DNA from: Deltaproteobacteria bacterium
GTDB lineage: Bacteria > Desulfobacterota > Binatia > UBA9968
NCBI GenBank assembly: GCA_016180805.1
Contig: JACPAM010000124.1
Span: forward strand, 1-37,214
DNA length: 37,214 nt
Direction: 5' to 3'
Below the pieces are notes generated by a model. That model searched no databases. It was not told where the DNA came from and saw only the letters and a program-made list of their open reading frames with translations. A program made the position numbers and the translations under genes. Position 1 is the first letter of the stretch. Every line of letters begins with the position of its first letter. Shown here piece by piece: positions 13,857-22,824 of the stretch.

Positions 13857-16564
13857 TGCCCCATTCTCCTAAGCTCAACGCGCGTTTCGCGATCGCTAAG
13901 ACCGGGATGGAACGATTCTGACGTGGATTGAAGATGGTAATAGCCACCGGCCAGCTCGAGCGGATTCATCGGAGAAGCCATGACCGATTTGAAGTGTCGC
14001 CACTGTGGAAACTGAAAGTTCTCCCACGCATGGTAAATCAGCAACTGCCCCGGTCTTACCGCCGGGGAGACCGCCGCCACGCACTGAAATGCGGCGACAT
14101 CATTGTAGACCTCGATGCGATCTCCGTCACTAATGCCGCGCGCGGCGGCGTCAACCCGAGAGACGAAAATAGCCGGCTCCCCGCGCTGGAGTCTGAGGAG
14201 CATCGCATCATCGGCTTGGCAGGAATGGACGCTCCAGCGCGCATGCCCGCCGGTGAGCCGGAGGGGATAATCCCCACCCACTTTGGGGTCTTCCTTCTGC
14301 GCCGGCAGCTCCTCGCCAAACTCGATGTACCAGTCATGGTCGAGGTAGAACTGCATGCGCCGCGTCTGGGTGGGATAGGGCTCCTTTTTGACGATGTGCC
14401 AGGTCAAAGGCACCAAAGGCTCGCCGGGATTCACGTCGCACGCGTTGCCGATGCTGCGCGCCGTGAGGCCGAGACCGGTCGCGGCCACCAACCCTTTCTC
14501 CTTTGCTTCCTCCCAATCAAGCTGCTCGACATTGGAGGTGTTGAGATAGTAGTCCCGTGTGATCCCTTCTTCATCCCCATCATCGTAGAGGCCATTTCCC
14601 GTCACTTTCTCATGCAAATTGTCCAGGCGCCGCGTGCTCCCATCCGGGTGGAGGAAGCTCAGGAGGCCGCGGGCTTTCGCGCGCTCTTCGATCTTTTGCG
14701 CGAGAAGGCATGCGATTTCCCACTCGCCTTTGCTTTCGCCCAAGGGCTCCTCGGCCTTGTTGATGATAAAGCCGTACGGGTAGTCGATCTTCAGAGGGCC
14801 ATAGAAACTGAACTTCTCGTACCAGCCTGCTGCCGGGAGGACATAATCAGAATAAAGAGCTGTCGAGCCCCAGCGTGTGTCTACCGTCAGCAGGAGCTCA
14901 AGCTTGGGAAGAAGCGTCTTTAGAACCTGGTTCGTCGCCCGCACCCGGTGCACGATGCTTCCCCCGAACTGAATGACCGCCTTGGGGGTCCGATCCGGAC
15001 TTGGCCAGACGTGGTGCCAACCCTTTTCCAGAGCCTCATCAACATAGGCCTGGAGCGGGCGCTTGAGCGCGGGGTCCCAGCTCTGGTTTCTCTTACTCAG
15101 CTCCAAAAGACCGCTGTGGAAAAAGTGAAAGAGCGAGCTTGGATTGACCCGGCGTTTGGCGGCCGCATCGCGAGCATACTCCAGGATAATCATCTCATCG
15201 GTATAGCCCTGAGACTTCCACTGGGCGTAGCGCGGATCCGTGGACGCGGCCGCCCGCAGGAGAAGCCACCCCGACACCAGCCCACCCGGAGCTAAGGTGT
15301 CGGCAGCCAATCCCGTGTAGCCGTTGTACACGGCTCCTTTTCTCCCCATGTGGCCGCACAGCGCGACCAGGAGGATGATCGCACGCTCGATCTCATGCCC
15401 ATGATAGAATTTACCCCAGTTGAAGGTAGTCACGTTGCTCACGGCCTGGGCGTGCGCGATCTCTCGGGCAAGCGCTCGGATCATGGCAGCGGAAACACCG
15501 GTCACGCGGGCGGCCTCCTCAGGCGCGTAAGAGCGAAGATGCTCCTTCAGGAGTTCGAAGACAGGCTTGACCTCGATCTCCCCGTTTGCGGTGGCGACGC
15601 GAAACTTACCCTCAAGCGCAGGCACGGCATCACCCAAAGCGAGACTATCCCAAGGGGCCGCCGCGAGCTTGCCGGTCTCGAGGTCCCAGAAGTAATAGAG
15701 ATCATCGCGGCCGCCGCGCTTTAAATCCCCCTCGCGCAAGAATTTTCCGTTATCGGCTCGAACCAGGATAGGAAGATCGGTTTGCTCGCGGACGAAATCC
15801 TGCTTGAAAAGCCTCTCGCTCACTATGACCTGGCACATGGAAAGAGCCAACGCGGCATCACTCCCTATGTTTACAGGCACCCAGAGATCGGCGTGGATGG
15901 CAGAGGGGCTGTAGTCCGGGGCAATGCAAACGACGCGGGTCCCGTTGTAGCGGGCTTCGGTCAGAAGGTGGAAGTTGGAGATATTCGTATAGGCCGGGTT
16001 TCCGCCCCAAATAAGGACGAGATCCGAGTACCACCAGTTGTCTACCGAGCCGCCTACGAAGGGCTGCCCAAAAACCAGAGCGGATCCCAAGTGCTCGTCC
16101 CCCAGCTCGTTGGTGGCTGGGGCGTAGGGAACGCCCAAAGCGTCCATCAACGCTTCAAAGCCCGCTGATTCACTGCCCAACGTCCCGCTTCCCGGAAAGC
16201 GCACGATCGTTTCCACCCCATCTTTGGCAATGACATCGATGAGCTTGTCGGCGATCTCACTTAGGGCTTGCGCCCAGCTAACCCGTTGCCAATCGCCGCC
16301 GCCGCGCTCACCCGCGCGTCTGAAGGGATAAAGGATGCGGCGCGCATCGTGGCGGTGCGAGACCAATCCCTTCTGGCAGCCCCGCGGGTTCCAGTCGGGG
16401 AGATCGGGATCCTGGGAAAGAGGATGGCTGCTGCCTTGCTCCAGCCGGACGATCGCCCCGTCCTTGACGTAGGCATGTAAGATGCACGGCTTCTGGTAGG
16501 AGCAGTTGTTGTGGCAGGTAACCTTGATCACCCGGTCCCAGCTCGTCGAAGCCATTTCTTCCAT
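13853..16564 (-). CDS. Type II DMSO-reductase-family molybdopterin oxidoreductase, alpha subunit E
   Basis: A catalytic subunit of about 903 residues from the chosen start. Unlike alphas A, B, D and G, the first FS0 ligand position is Cys instead of His: C17-x3-C21-x5-C27 (VTCHNNCSYQKPC) plus C63. The candidate Mo ligand is D156 in LGDEHLG. The text is close to alpha F throughout, including the C-terminal LELAGGYYH. ATG at 16564 is preferred because AAGG lies 6 nt upstream; an upstream TTG at 16588 would add 8 residues but has no ribosome site. No Tat signal. The stop overlaps the U32 gene start (ATGA). It follows alpha F after a short GC-rich gap. The substrate is unknown. Confidence 0.9.
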   Translation of the reverse strand: MEEMASTSWDRVIKVTCHNNCSYQKPCILHAYVKDGAIVRLEQGSSHPLSQDPDLPDWNPRGCQKGLVSHRHDARRILYPFRRAGERGGGDWQRVSWAQALSEIADKLIDVIAKDGVETIVRFPGSGTLGSESAGFEALMDALGVPYAPATNELGDEHLGSALVFGQPFVGGSVDNWWYSDLVLIWGGNPAYTNISNFHLLTEARYNGTRVVCIAPDYSPSAIHADLWVPVNIGSDAALALSMCQVIVSERLFKQDFVREQTDLPILVRADNGKFLREGDLKRGGRDDLYYFWDLETGKLAAAPWDSLALGDAVPALEGKFRVATANGEIEVKPVFELLKEHLRSYAPEEAARVTGVSAAMIRALAREIAHAQAVSNVTTFNWGKFYHGHEIERAIILLVALCGHMGRKGAVYNGYTGLAADTLAPGGLVSGWLLLRAAASTDPRYAQWKSQGYTDEMIILEYARDAAAKRRVNPSSLFHFFHSGLLELSKRNQSWDPALKRPLQAYVDEALEKGWHHVWPSPDRTPKAVIQFGGSIVHRVRATNQVLKTLLPKLELLLTVDTRWGSTALYSDYVLPAAGWYEKFSFYGPLKIDYPYGFIINKAEEPLGESKGEWEIACLLAQKIEERAKARGLLSFLHPDGSTRRLDNLHEKVTGNGLYDDGDEEGITRDYYLNTSNVEQLDWEEAKEKGLVAATGLGLTARSIGNACDVNPGEPLVPLTWHIVKKEPYPTQTRRMQFYLDHDWYIEFGEELPAQKEDPKVGGDYPLRLTGGHARWSVHSCQADDAMLLRLQRGEPAIFVSRVDAAARGISDGDRIEVYNDVAAFQCVAAVSPAVRPGQLLIYHAWENFQFPQWRHFKSVMASPMNPLELAGGYYHLQSTSESFHPGLSDRETRVELRRMGQ

Positions 16565-16639
16565 CTTAGCCTTGTCCACCCCGAGCAAGGAGCGATGCGG
16601 ACTGAGGTCCGAGTCGGCTCAGCCCCCGTTACTCGCTCC

Positions 16640-19375
16640 TCAGTCCTGCCCGGCCCTTCTCAGCTCCACCCGCGTCTCGCGGTCGCTGTAACCCGGATAG
16701 AAAGTGTCCGAGGTGGGCTGCACATGATAATAACCGCCGGCGAGCTCCAACGGGTTTAGCGGAGAAGCCATCACGTTCTTAAAGTGGCGCCATCCCCTGA
16801 ACTGGTGGTTCTCCCAAGCGTGGTACATAACGACTTGTCCCGGCTTCAGCGCGGGCGACACTCCCGCCAAAGCCTGAAACGAGGAAACGTCGTTGTACGC
16901 TTCCACCCGGTCGCCGTCCTGAATTTGTCGTGCCTCGGCGTCTTCCCCCGACACAAAGATCAAAGGCTCGCCTCTTTGCAGCCGGAGAAGAAGGGTGTCA
17001 TCGACCTGGTTCGAATGGACGCTCCAGCGTGCATGCCCGCCGGTAAGCCTGAGCGGATAATCCCCGCCCGCTTTGGGGTCTTCTTTCTCGACCGGCAATG
17101 CTTCGCCGAATTCGAGATACCAGTCGTGGTCGATGTAAAATTGCATCCGCCGCGTCTGTGTGGGATAGGGCTCTTTTTTGTTGATGTGCCAGGTCAAGGG
17201 AACCACGGGCTCGCCCGGTGTGATGTCGCACGCGTTGCCGATGCTGCGCGCGTTTAACCCCAGGGCGGTCAGGGCTACCAGACCTTTCTCCTTCGCCTCC
17301 TCCCACGGCATTTGCTCGACGTTCGCCGTGTTCACGTAGAAGTCCCGGGTGACGGCCTCCTCATCCTCTTCGGTATACATCCCGTTAGTGGTGACCCGGT
17401 CGTACAGATCATCCAGGCGACGCGTGGTGCCGTCAGGATGGGGGATAGTCTGAATGCCCCGGGCCTTGGCTCGCTCCTGGATCTTTTTGGCCAAGAGGCA
17501 GGCAATCTCCCACTCGTTTTTGCTTTCCCCAAGGGGATCGATCGCCTTATCGATCACGAAGCCGTAGGGGTAGTCGGTCTTCTGCGGCCCGTAGAAACTG
17601 AACTTCTCGTACCAACCCGCCGCCGGAAGCACGTAGTCGGAGTACAACGCCGTGGCCGTCCAGCGCGGATCTATCGTGACGATGAGCTTGAGCTTCGGAA
17701 GGAGCGTTTTCAGGATCGTCTCGGTGGCGCGGGCCCGCCTGAGCATGCTGCCGCCGTAATGGATGAGAGAGCGCGGCTCCTTGCCCGGCCTCGGCCAGAC
17801 CTTGTGCCAGCCTTTCTCCAGAGACTCCTTCACGTACTCCGCCACCGGGCGCTTCAGCGTGGGATCCCAGCTGTTGTGTTTTTGGCTCAACTCTAGCAGC
17901 CCGCCGTGGAAATAAGTGAAGAGCGTGCCCGAGACGATCCGCTCTTTGGCCATCGCTTCCTGGGCATACTCCAATATGATCATCCCGTCGGTGTATCCCT
18001 GAGATTTCCACTGCGCATACCGGGGATCGGAGGCGGCCGCGGCTCGAAGCAGAATCCATCCCGCAACCATGCCGCCAGGGGCTAAGGTATCGGCGGCCCC
18101 TCCGGTGAAGCCGTGATAAACGGCTCCCCTCCTTCCCATGTGACCGCAGAGCGCAAAGACCAAGATGATCGCCCGCTCAATCTCGTCGCCATGGTAGAAC
18201 TTGCCCCAATTAAATGTCGTCACGTTTGTGACCGCGCCGGCCCGGGCGATCTGCCGGGCCAGGTCTCGGATTACCGCAGGCGCGGTACCGGTAACGGTCG
18301 CGGCCTTTTCCGGCTGGTAGTCTTGGAGATGAGCCTTCAGGACTTCAAAGACCGGTTTGACTTCCACAGTCCCGGCGGTTGTCGCGACGCGATAGCTTCC
18401 CTCCAAGGCCGGGACCATATCGCCTAAAGCGAGGGTCTGCCGCGACGCCTCCTTGAGCTGGTTCGCGCTCTGGTCCCAGAAATAGTGGAGGTTATCCCGA
18501 CCGCCCCGTTTCAGGTCAGCTTCCGTGAGAAACTTCCGCGTGTCGGTCCGAACCAGGAGGGGAAGGTCGGTCTGCTCGCGCAGGAAGTCTTCTTTGTAGA
18601 GCCGCTCTTCGACGATGACCTGAGCCATGGCGAGCGCCAGCGCGGCGTCCGTTCCGATGTTCACGGGCACCCACTGATCGGCGTGGATAGCCGAGGGGCT
18701 ATAGTCCGGCGCGATGCAAACGATGCGCGTCCCGTTATAGCGCGCCTCCGTCAAGAGGTGAAAATTGGAGATGTTGGTATAGGCGGGATTTCCGCCCCAT
18801 ATGAGGACCACATCCGCGTACCACCAGTTGTCAACCGAGCCGCCCACGTACGGTTGCCCGAACACCTGGGCCACCCCTTGGTGCTCATCACCCAGGTCCG
18901 CCATGATACTGGTGAACGGAATGCCCAAGACGCTCATCAGGCCCTCGATCCCGACCGATTCGCTGCCCAGGGTTCCGCTGCCGGTAACACGCAGGATGGT
19001 GTCGAGCCCGTCGGTGGTGAATATGTCGATCAGCTTATCTGAAATCTCCTCTAACGCCTGATCCCAAGAGATCCTCTGCCATTTGCCTTCTCCGCGCTCT
19101 CCCACGCGCTTGGACGGATACCGGGTCCGGGTCGCGTCGTAGGAGCGCGCCGCCATCACCAGCCCTTTCTGGCAACCCCGCGGCTCCCAGTCCGGGACAT
19201 CCGGGTCATTGGGATGAGGATGGGTATTGCTTTGCTCTACACGAACGAGCGTGCCATCCTTGACATAGGCATTGAGGATGCACGGTTTCTGGTAGGAACA
19301 GTTGTTGTGGCAGGTGACCTTGACTACACGGTCCCAGCTTAGTCCGCCGTTGGCTTTCGCTTGTTCACCGATCAT
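16640..19375 (-). CDS. Type II DMSO-reductase-family molybdopterin oxidoreductase, alpha subunit F
   Basis: Complete 911-residue catalytic subunit with all-Cys FS0 spacing C22-x3-C26-x5-C32 and C68 (EPRGCQKG). H23 sits one residue after C22. The candidate Mo ligand is D163 in LGDEHQG. Alpha E is its close sister; both have a short N-terminus, about 20 residues less before the FS0 motif than the other paralogues, and both carry VGGSVDNWWY where A, B, D and G have DSADNWF. ATG at 19375 has GGGAGG 7 nt upstream. No Tat signal. An 80-nt gap with a hairpin separates it from alpha G. It is expected to share the common beta subunit. Confidence 0.92.
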   Translation of the reverse strand: MIGEQAKANGGLSWDRVVKVTCHNNCSYQKPCILNAYVKDGTLVRVEQSNTHPHPNDPDVPDWEPRGCQKGLVMAARSYDATRTRYPSKRVGERGEGKWQRISWDQALEEISDKLIDIFTTDGLDTILRVTGSGTLGSESVGIEGLMSVLGIPFTSIMADLGDEHQGVAQVFGQPYVGGSVDNWWYADVVLIWGGNPAYTNISNFHLLTEARYNGTRIVCIAPDYSPSAIHADQWVPVNIGTDAALALAMAQVIVEERLYKEDFLREQTDLPLLVRTDTRKFLTEADLKRGGRDNLHYFWDQSANQLKEASRQTLALGDMVPALEGSYRVATTAGTVEVKPVFEVLKAHLQDYQPEKAATVTGTAPAVIRDLARQIARAGAVTNVTTFNWGKFYHGDEIERAIILVFALCGHMGRRGAVYHGFTGGAADTLAPGGMVAGWILLRAAAASDPRYAQWKSQGYTDGMIILEYAQEAMAKERIVSGTLFTYFHGGLLELSQKHNSWDPTLKRPVAEYVKESLEKGWHKVWPRPGKEPRSLIHYGGSMLRRARATETILKTLLPKLKLIVTIDPRWTATALYSDYVLPAAGWYEKFSFYGPQKTDYPYGFVIDKAIDPLGESKNEWEIACLLAKKIQERAKARGIQTIPHPDGTTRRLDDLYDRVTTNGMYTEEDEEAVTRDFYVNTANVEQMPWEEAKEKGLVALTALGLNARSIGNACDITPGEPVVPLTWHINKKEPYPTQTRRMQFYIDHDWYLEFGEALPVEKEDPKAGGDYPLRLTGGHARWSVHSNQVDDTLLLRLQRGEPLIFVSGEDAEARQIQDGDRVEAYNDVSSFQALAGVSPALKPGQVVMYHAWENHQFRGWRHFKNVMASPLNPLELAGGYYHVQPTSDTFYPGYSDRETRVELRRAGQD

Positions 19376-19415
19376 GGGTGGCCTCCCAATAGTTGGTCAG
19401 GAAGGGAAAGGGGTC

Positions 19416-19439
19416 GGGAGTCTTTCGGTCAGGACTCCC
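19416..19439. repeat. Short hairpin between alpha G and alpha F
   Basis: Perfect 7-bp arms GGGAGTC (19416-19422) and GACTCCC (19433-19439) with a 10-nt loop, in the 80-nt gap after the alpha G stop. No U-tract follows on the minus strand, so it is more likely an mRNA processing or attenuation element than a full terminator. Confidence 0.5.
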
Positions 19440-19455
19440 TTGACGGAGGAGCCTC

Positions 19456-22161
19456 CTACGCTCCCACTTTTCGCACCTCCACGCGCGTCCCTCGGTCGCT
19501 GAAGCCCGGGTAGTTGCTCATCGTGATCGGACGAATCTGGAAGTAATCCCCGGCCAGTTCGATGGGGTTCATCGGGGATGCCATCACGCTCTTAAAGTGG
19601 CGCCAGCCGTCGAACTGGTAGTTCTCCCAGGCGTGGTACATGATCACTTGCCCGGTCTTGACCGAAGGCGAAACCGTCGCGTGCACCTTAAATGAGGCAA
19701 CGTCGTTCAAAACTTCAACGACCTCCCCGTCGCGCACTCCTCTGGACTCGGCATCTCGCGCGCTCATGAACATCACCGGCTCGCCCCGCTGGAGTTGGAG
19801 GAGGAGCGACTCGTCGACTTGGTCGCTGTGAATGCTCCAGCGCGCATGCCCGCCGGTGATCATCAACGGATAATCACCTCCCGCCTTGGGAGGGTCCTTG
19901 TGGACCGGCAGGTCTTCCCCGAGCTCGCGAAACAGATCGTGGTCGATCAAGAACTGAATGCGCCGGGTGAGCGTGGGATAGGGATCCTTCCTTTCGGTAT
20001 GCCAGGTGAGCGGCACCACGGGTTCTCCGGGAACGATGTCGCAGGTATTCCCAATCGAGCGCATGCCGGTGCCAACGCCGGTATAGTGGGCGATCCCGCG
20101 CTCCTTAAAGTCCTCCCAGTCGATCTCCTCGACATTGGAGGCGTTCAAGAATGCATCGCGGGCGATCCCCTCTTCGTCGTCCTCATTGTAAAGCCCGCCG
20201 AAGGTCACTTTGTCCTCCAGCCCGGCGAAGCGATGCTCGACACCATTGGCATCCGTATAACTCTCCACCCCCCGCTCCCGCGCTCGCTCCTCGACCTTGC
20301 GCGCAAGCAAGCAGAACATCTTCCACTCGCCGAGCGAATCGTAGAGCGGCTCGGTCGCCTGATTGACGACATGCACGAAGGGCTGCACCGGCATGCCCAT
20401 GAGGAAAGTGGAGGTCTTCTCGTACCAGCTGCACGCGGGAAGCACGAGGTCCGCGTAAAGCGCCGAGGCATTCCACCGCCAATCGACCGAGACCAAAAGG
20501 CGGAGCTTGGGCAAAAAGTTCTCGAGCAGGACATTCGTGCAGCGGGCACGGCGCAGGAAATTGCCGCCGAGGGCAAACATGACTCTGGGCGCCTTCTCCG
20601 GCCCCGGGGCGAGAAACTGCCATTTCTTCTCGAAGGCTTCGCGGACGTATTCTTTGATGGGCCGCTTGAGATAGGGATCCCACTCCGGGTGCTTGGCGCA
20701 AAGGTCCAGGATCCCGCCATGGAGGTAGTACATGAGCGAAGTCGGCGTGATCCCCCCCGAGGCAAAAGCTTGGTGCACGTACTCGTAGAGGATCATCTCG
20801 TCCGTAAAGCCCTCTTCACGCCACTGGGCAAAACGCGGATCTCCCCCCGCGGCGGAAAGGATGATCTGATCGCCGCGCTTCTCGAGGCCTCCCAACGAAG
20901 TGTCCAGGCCCATCATGGGAAAGGCACTGAAGGTGGCGCCCTTTCGCCCCATGTGGCCGCACAGAGCGAAGACGAGCAGGATGGCGCGCTCGATAAGATC
21001 ACCGTGATAATGCTTTCCCCAGTTCGCCGTGCTGATATTGACCACGCCCTCGGCGGTGGCGATCTCTCGCGCCAGCCTCTCGATCATCGAAGCGGGAACG
21101 CCTGTGATCTTGCTTGCCTGCTCCGGGGTGTAGTGCTGATCCAGGTGACGGCGGAGTTGCTCCATGACCGGTTTTACGACGACGCTGCCTTGCGGGGTCT
21201 GGACCTGGTACCGGCCGCCAGCCTTGATATCCTTCTCGCGCAGAAACTTGCCGGTGGACTCGACGACCAAAAGCGGCAGGTCCATCTGCTCCCGGACAAA
21301 ATCCGCCTTGAAGAGCTTTTCTCGCAGGATCACCTGGCACATCGCCAACGCCAGCGCAGCGTCGCTGCCGATGTTCACGGGCACCCACAGATCGGCGTGG
21401 ACCGCTGAGGGGCTATAGTCGGGAGAGATCGTGACGACCTTGGTCCCGTTGTAGCGAGCCTCAGCGATGAAGTGGAAGTTGGGGATATTCGTGTAGGCCG
21501 GGTTGCCGCCCCAGATGAGGATCATGTTGGCGTGGAACCAGTTGTCCGCCGAATCCCCGACGATCACCTTCCCCAGCGTGATCGCGACCCCCTGGTGATC
21601 GTCACCATTGTCCGCGGTCACATTGGACAGCGGCGCCCCCACGCCGATAAAAAAGGCGGTCGGGCCGGTCCCCTCGCTGCCGAGGTTCATGACGCGGGTA
21701 CCGCCAGATTGCACGACGGCCTCGGGTCCCTCTTTAACGCACGTGTCGATAATGGCATCGGCAACGTCGGTCAGGGCTTCATCCCAACTGACGCGCTTCC
21801 ATTTTCCCTCGCCGCGCTTGCCGACCCGTTTCATCGGGTACTTGATCCGTGTGGGATCGTACATTCGGTGGACGTAGCAGGCGCCTTTTTGGCAGCCCCG
21901 CGGGTTGAAATCGGGGACGAGCGGGTCGTTCAGCCGCGGGTAATTGGCCGCTTGCTCCTCTCGCAAAACCACGCCGTCTTTGACGTAAACGTTGAAGTTG
22001 CAAGCCGTTTGGTACCAGCAGTTGGTCAGATGCGAGCCTTTGACGATCCGATCCCACTCCAACGGTTTCTGACGCATTTCGCTGAGGGAGAACTGCGCGC
22101 CGTCCTCCCCGTCTCGCTCGCCGATCTCCAAGCCCCCTAACTCGAGCCTGATGTCAGCCAT
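19456..22161 (-). CDS. Type II DMSO-reductase-family molybdopterin oxidoreductase, alpha subunit G (first alpha after the beta/chaperone genes)
   Basis: Complete 901-residue catalytic subunit. FS0 ligands are H44-x3-C48-x5-C54 and C90; the candidate Mo ligand is D187 in NGDDHQG. It is closest to the truncated alpha A. Compared with A, B, D, E and F it lacks about 34 residues right after GGR317 (DNA junction near 21210/21211): the paralogues have a segment starting ED(V/I/A)FYF or similar there and resume at the YxV...KPV block. The frame is intact, so this is a clean deletion or an ancestral shorter loop. ATG at 22161; 15 nt from the chaperone stop. As the first alpha after beta and chaperone, it is the most likely cognate partner of that beta. 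No Tat signal; the substrate is unknown. Confidence 0.92.
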   Translation of the reverse strand: MADIRLELGGLEIGERDGEDGAQFSLSEMRQKPLEWDRIVKGSHLTNCWYQTACNFNVYVKDGVVLREEQAANYPRLNDPLVPDFNPRGCQKGACYVHRMYDPTRIKYPMKRVGKRGEGKWKRVSWDEALTDVADAIIDTCVKEGPEAVVQSGGTRVMNLGSEGTGPTAFFIGVGAPLSNVTADNGDDHQGVAITLGKVIVGDSADNWFHANMILIWGGNPAYTNIPNFHFIAEARYNGTKVVTISPDYSPSAVHADLWVPVNIGSDAALALAMCQVILREKLFKADFVREQMDLPLLVVESTGKFLREKDIKAGGRYQVQTPQGSVVVKPVMEQLRRHLDQHYTPEQASKITGVPASMIERLAREIATAEGVVNISTANWGKHYHGDLIERAILLVFALCGHMGRKGATFSAFPMMGLDTSLGGLEKRGDQIILSAAGGDPRFAQWREEGFTDEMILYEYVHQAFASGGITPTSLMYYLHGGILDLCAKHPEWDPYLKRPIKEYVREAFEKKWQFLAPGPEKAPRVMFALGGNFLRRARCTNVLLENFLPKLRLLVSVDWRWNASALYADLVLPACSWYEKTSTFLMGMPVQPFVHVVNQATEPLYDSLGEWKMFCLLARKVEERARERGVESYTDANGVEHRFAGLEDKVTFGGLYNEDDEEGIARDAFLNASNVEEIDWEDFKERGIAHYTGVGTGMRSIGNTCDIVPGEPVVPLTWHTERKDPYPTLTRRIQFLIDHDLFRELGEDLPVHKDPPKAGGDYPLMITGGHARWSIHSDQVDESLLLQLQRGEPVMFMSARDAESRGVRDGEVVEVLNDVASFKVHATVSPSVKTGQVIMYHAWENYQFDGWRHFKSVMASPMNPIELAGDYFQIRPITMSNYPGFSDRGTRVEVRKVGA

Positions 22162-22176
22162 CTCTTCCCCCTTCCT

Positions 22177-22824
22177 TTATGCCGGCTGAACGTGGGAAAG
22201 CTCGCGCTGGCAAAACGCCGCCGCCAGGCTAGCCAAATCCGCATAGAAAGGGACGCCGCTAGCGCCCACTTTCGACGCCACCGTTGCGAGGAAGTCGCTC
22301 AGGTGGAAGCGCAGAAAATCGCGCTGTGCGCTGAGGTATGCGCGGCGCTCGTTGCCCTGAAGCAGAGCCTCTGCCTCGCGGAAGGTCAGAACGTGCATGA
22401 ACTCCAGCTCGGAGGCCAGATGATCGGGCCGATCGCGTTTTTCCTGAGAGAGGCGAAGCCCAAAGTGGTGATAGAAGCGCAAGACCTCCTCCATCACTTT
22501 CATTCGCCCGCCGCCGTACTCCGCTTCGTAGAGAAAGCAGGGAGCACCCAATTCGCCGCCCACCTCGAACAGTTGGATATAGCGGCCCTGGAATTCGTCG
22601 AAGCTCAGAGCGGTTCCGCGCCCGAGCTCGCCGCCCTTCAAGCCGTCATAGGGAAGATGCGCGAGGGCCTCAGCGACTGCGTCGGCGAACCGGCCCGTCT
22701 TCACGCTTTCGAACTGCTCGGGTGCCGGAAAGCGGAACCCCTTGGAAATAAGCGAGTACAGCGCGCTGCGGGAACCGATGTGCTCCTGTTCGGGTCCGTT
22801 GAGTTCCAATCGATCCGTTTTCAT
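22177..22824 (-). CDS. TorD/NarJ-type molybdoenzyme assembly chaperone
   Basis: A 215-residue, helix-rich, cytoplasmic protein of the TorD/DmsD/NarJ superfamily, resembling the chaperones of type II DMSO-reductase enzymes. These bind the apo-alpha subunit and help Mo-cofactor insertion. Visible marks: the N-terminal RSALYSLISKGFRFP, a mid-protein F-x-x-LFEVGG, and the signature RPDHLASELEFMHVL. The ATG at 22824 overlaps the beta stop by 4 nt (ATGA) and has GAGGTGA 8 nt upstream, so it is preferred over an upstream start at 22878 that would overlap beta by 58 nt. It is the only chaperone in the window and so presumably serves several or all alphas. Confidence 0.9.
   Translation of the reverse strand: MKTDRLELNGPEQEHIGSRSALYSLISKGFRFPAPEQFESVKTGRFADAVAEALAHLPYDGLKGGELGRGTALSFDEFQGRYIQLFEVGGELGAPCFLYEAEYGGGRMKVMEEVLRFYHHFGLRLSQEKRDRPDHLASELEFMHVLTFREAEALLQGNERRAYLSAQRDFLRFHLSDFLATVASKVGASGVPFYADLASLAAAFCQRELSHVQPA

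Noticed and set aside
13928-14923. A 331-codon plus-strand open frame opposite alpha E
   Set aside because: Same reason: an antisense shadow over a strongly conserved molybdoenzyme gene.
19795-21408. A 537-codon plus-strand open frame opposite alpha G
   Set aside because: It is an antisense shadow in GC-rich DNA: alpha G on the minus strand has unmistakable family motifs over the whole stretch, while this frame shows no recognisable domain.
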